From: Mycolicibacterium peregrinum
Lineage (GTDB): Bacteria; Actinomycetota; Actinomycetes; Mycobacteriales; Mycobacteriaceae
Assembly: GCF_001665785.1 (NCBI RefSeq)
Contig: NZ_LZSO01000014.1
Location: forward strand, 123,737 to 187,736
Reading direction: 5' to 3'
Length of the DNA stretch: 64,000 nucleotides
The notes under the pieces are model-generated. The model was not told where the DNA came from, ran no database searches, and was given only the letters and a program-made list of their open reading frames with translations. The position numbers were made by a program, and so were the translations under genes. Shown here piece by piece: positions 63,991 through 64,000 of the stretch. The stretch's first letter is position 1, and each line of letters begins with the position of its first letter.

Positions 63991-64000
63991 TTTGGTGACT

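Overview
This is chromosomal DNA of a high-GC actinobacterium, almost certainly a fast-growing mycobacterium (Mycolicibacterium type). The evidence is the gene content and order. From about 20.6 to 56 kb the order is lucA, tRNA-Ser/4.5S RNA, aspartate aminotransferase, dnaX, CFA-type methyltransferase with FAD oxidase, SRPBCC protein, amidase ami1, ybaB, recR, gatD-murT, dnaQ-like, leuA, ask-asd and a DUF4185 protein. As I remember it, this is the order of the M. tuberculosis Rv3723-Rv3707c block. The flanks (GlnQ-type transporter, gluQ, two ligC genes with polD1; egtABCDE at the other end) match my memory of the M. smegmatis chromosome. No database was searched. I see no insertion sequence, prophage, integrase or CRISPR array.

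Layout: 0-5.9 kb holds the end of a flavoprotein gene, a TetR regulator, a polar amino-acid ABC transporter with a fused binding protein-permease, gluQ, a small phage-tail-like ORF and a carboxylesterase. 6-8.8 kb is a large LuxR-type ATPase regulator. 8.9-13.1 kb is a DNA-repair island (LigC2, LigC1, PolD1). 13.1-16 kb holds two short-chain dehydrogenases with a divergent TetR regulator and a second TetR gene. 16-21.3 kb holds a Gre-like factor, a D-amino-acid dehydrogenase with a PucR regulator, a secreted PDZ protease and LucA. 21.4-25 kb holds tRNA-Ser(GGA), SRP RNA, the aminotransferase and dnaX. 25-31.3 kb holds a diguanylate cyclase, the methyltransferase/oxidase pair, ami1, ybaB and recR. 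31.3-38.6 kb holds a nuclease-like gene, a metallo-beta-lactamase-fold gene, gatD-murT, a DEDDh exonuclease and leuA with a leader-peptide attenuator.

39-49.3 kb is a nitrogen-acquisition region. A glutamine synthetase-like ligase, three split glutamate-synthase-type subunits and a sarcosine-oxidase-like flavoenzyme form one overlapping operon, ending in an XRE-cupin regulator. Beside it are an Amt transporter and a divergent NCS1 permease / biuret-hydrolase-like / GntR operon. The first set resembles the gamma-glutamylmethylamide/N-methylglutamate route for methylamine nitrogen. 49.3-64 kb holds a membrane esterase with galU, a nitroreductase, ask-asd, a secreted DUF4185 (GH183-type) protein, a Fur regulator beside a His/Gly-rich membrane protein, two exported proteins and the complete ergothioneine operon egtABCDE.

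The most unusual structure is a 63-base interspersed palindrome (22-base arms, 19-base loop) present four times. Three copies lie between recR and gatD-murT. One of these supplies the stop codon and last residues of the nuclease-like gene. The fourth lies just after asd and appears to encode, in frame, residues 2-22 of the signal peptide of the DUF4185 protein.
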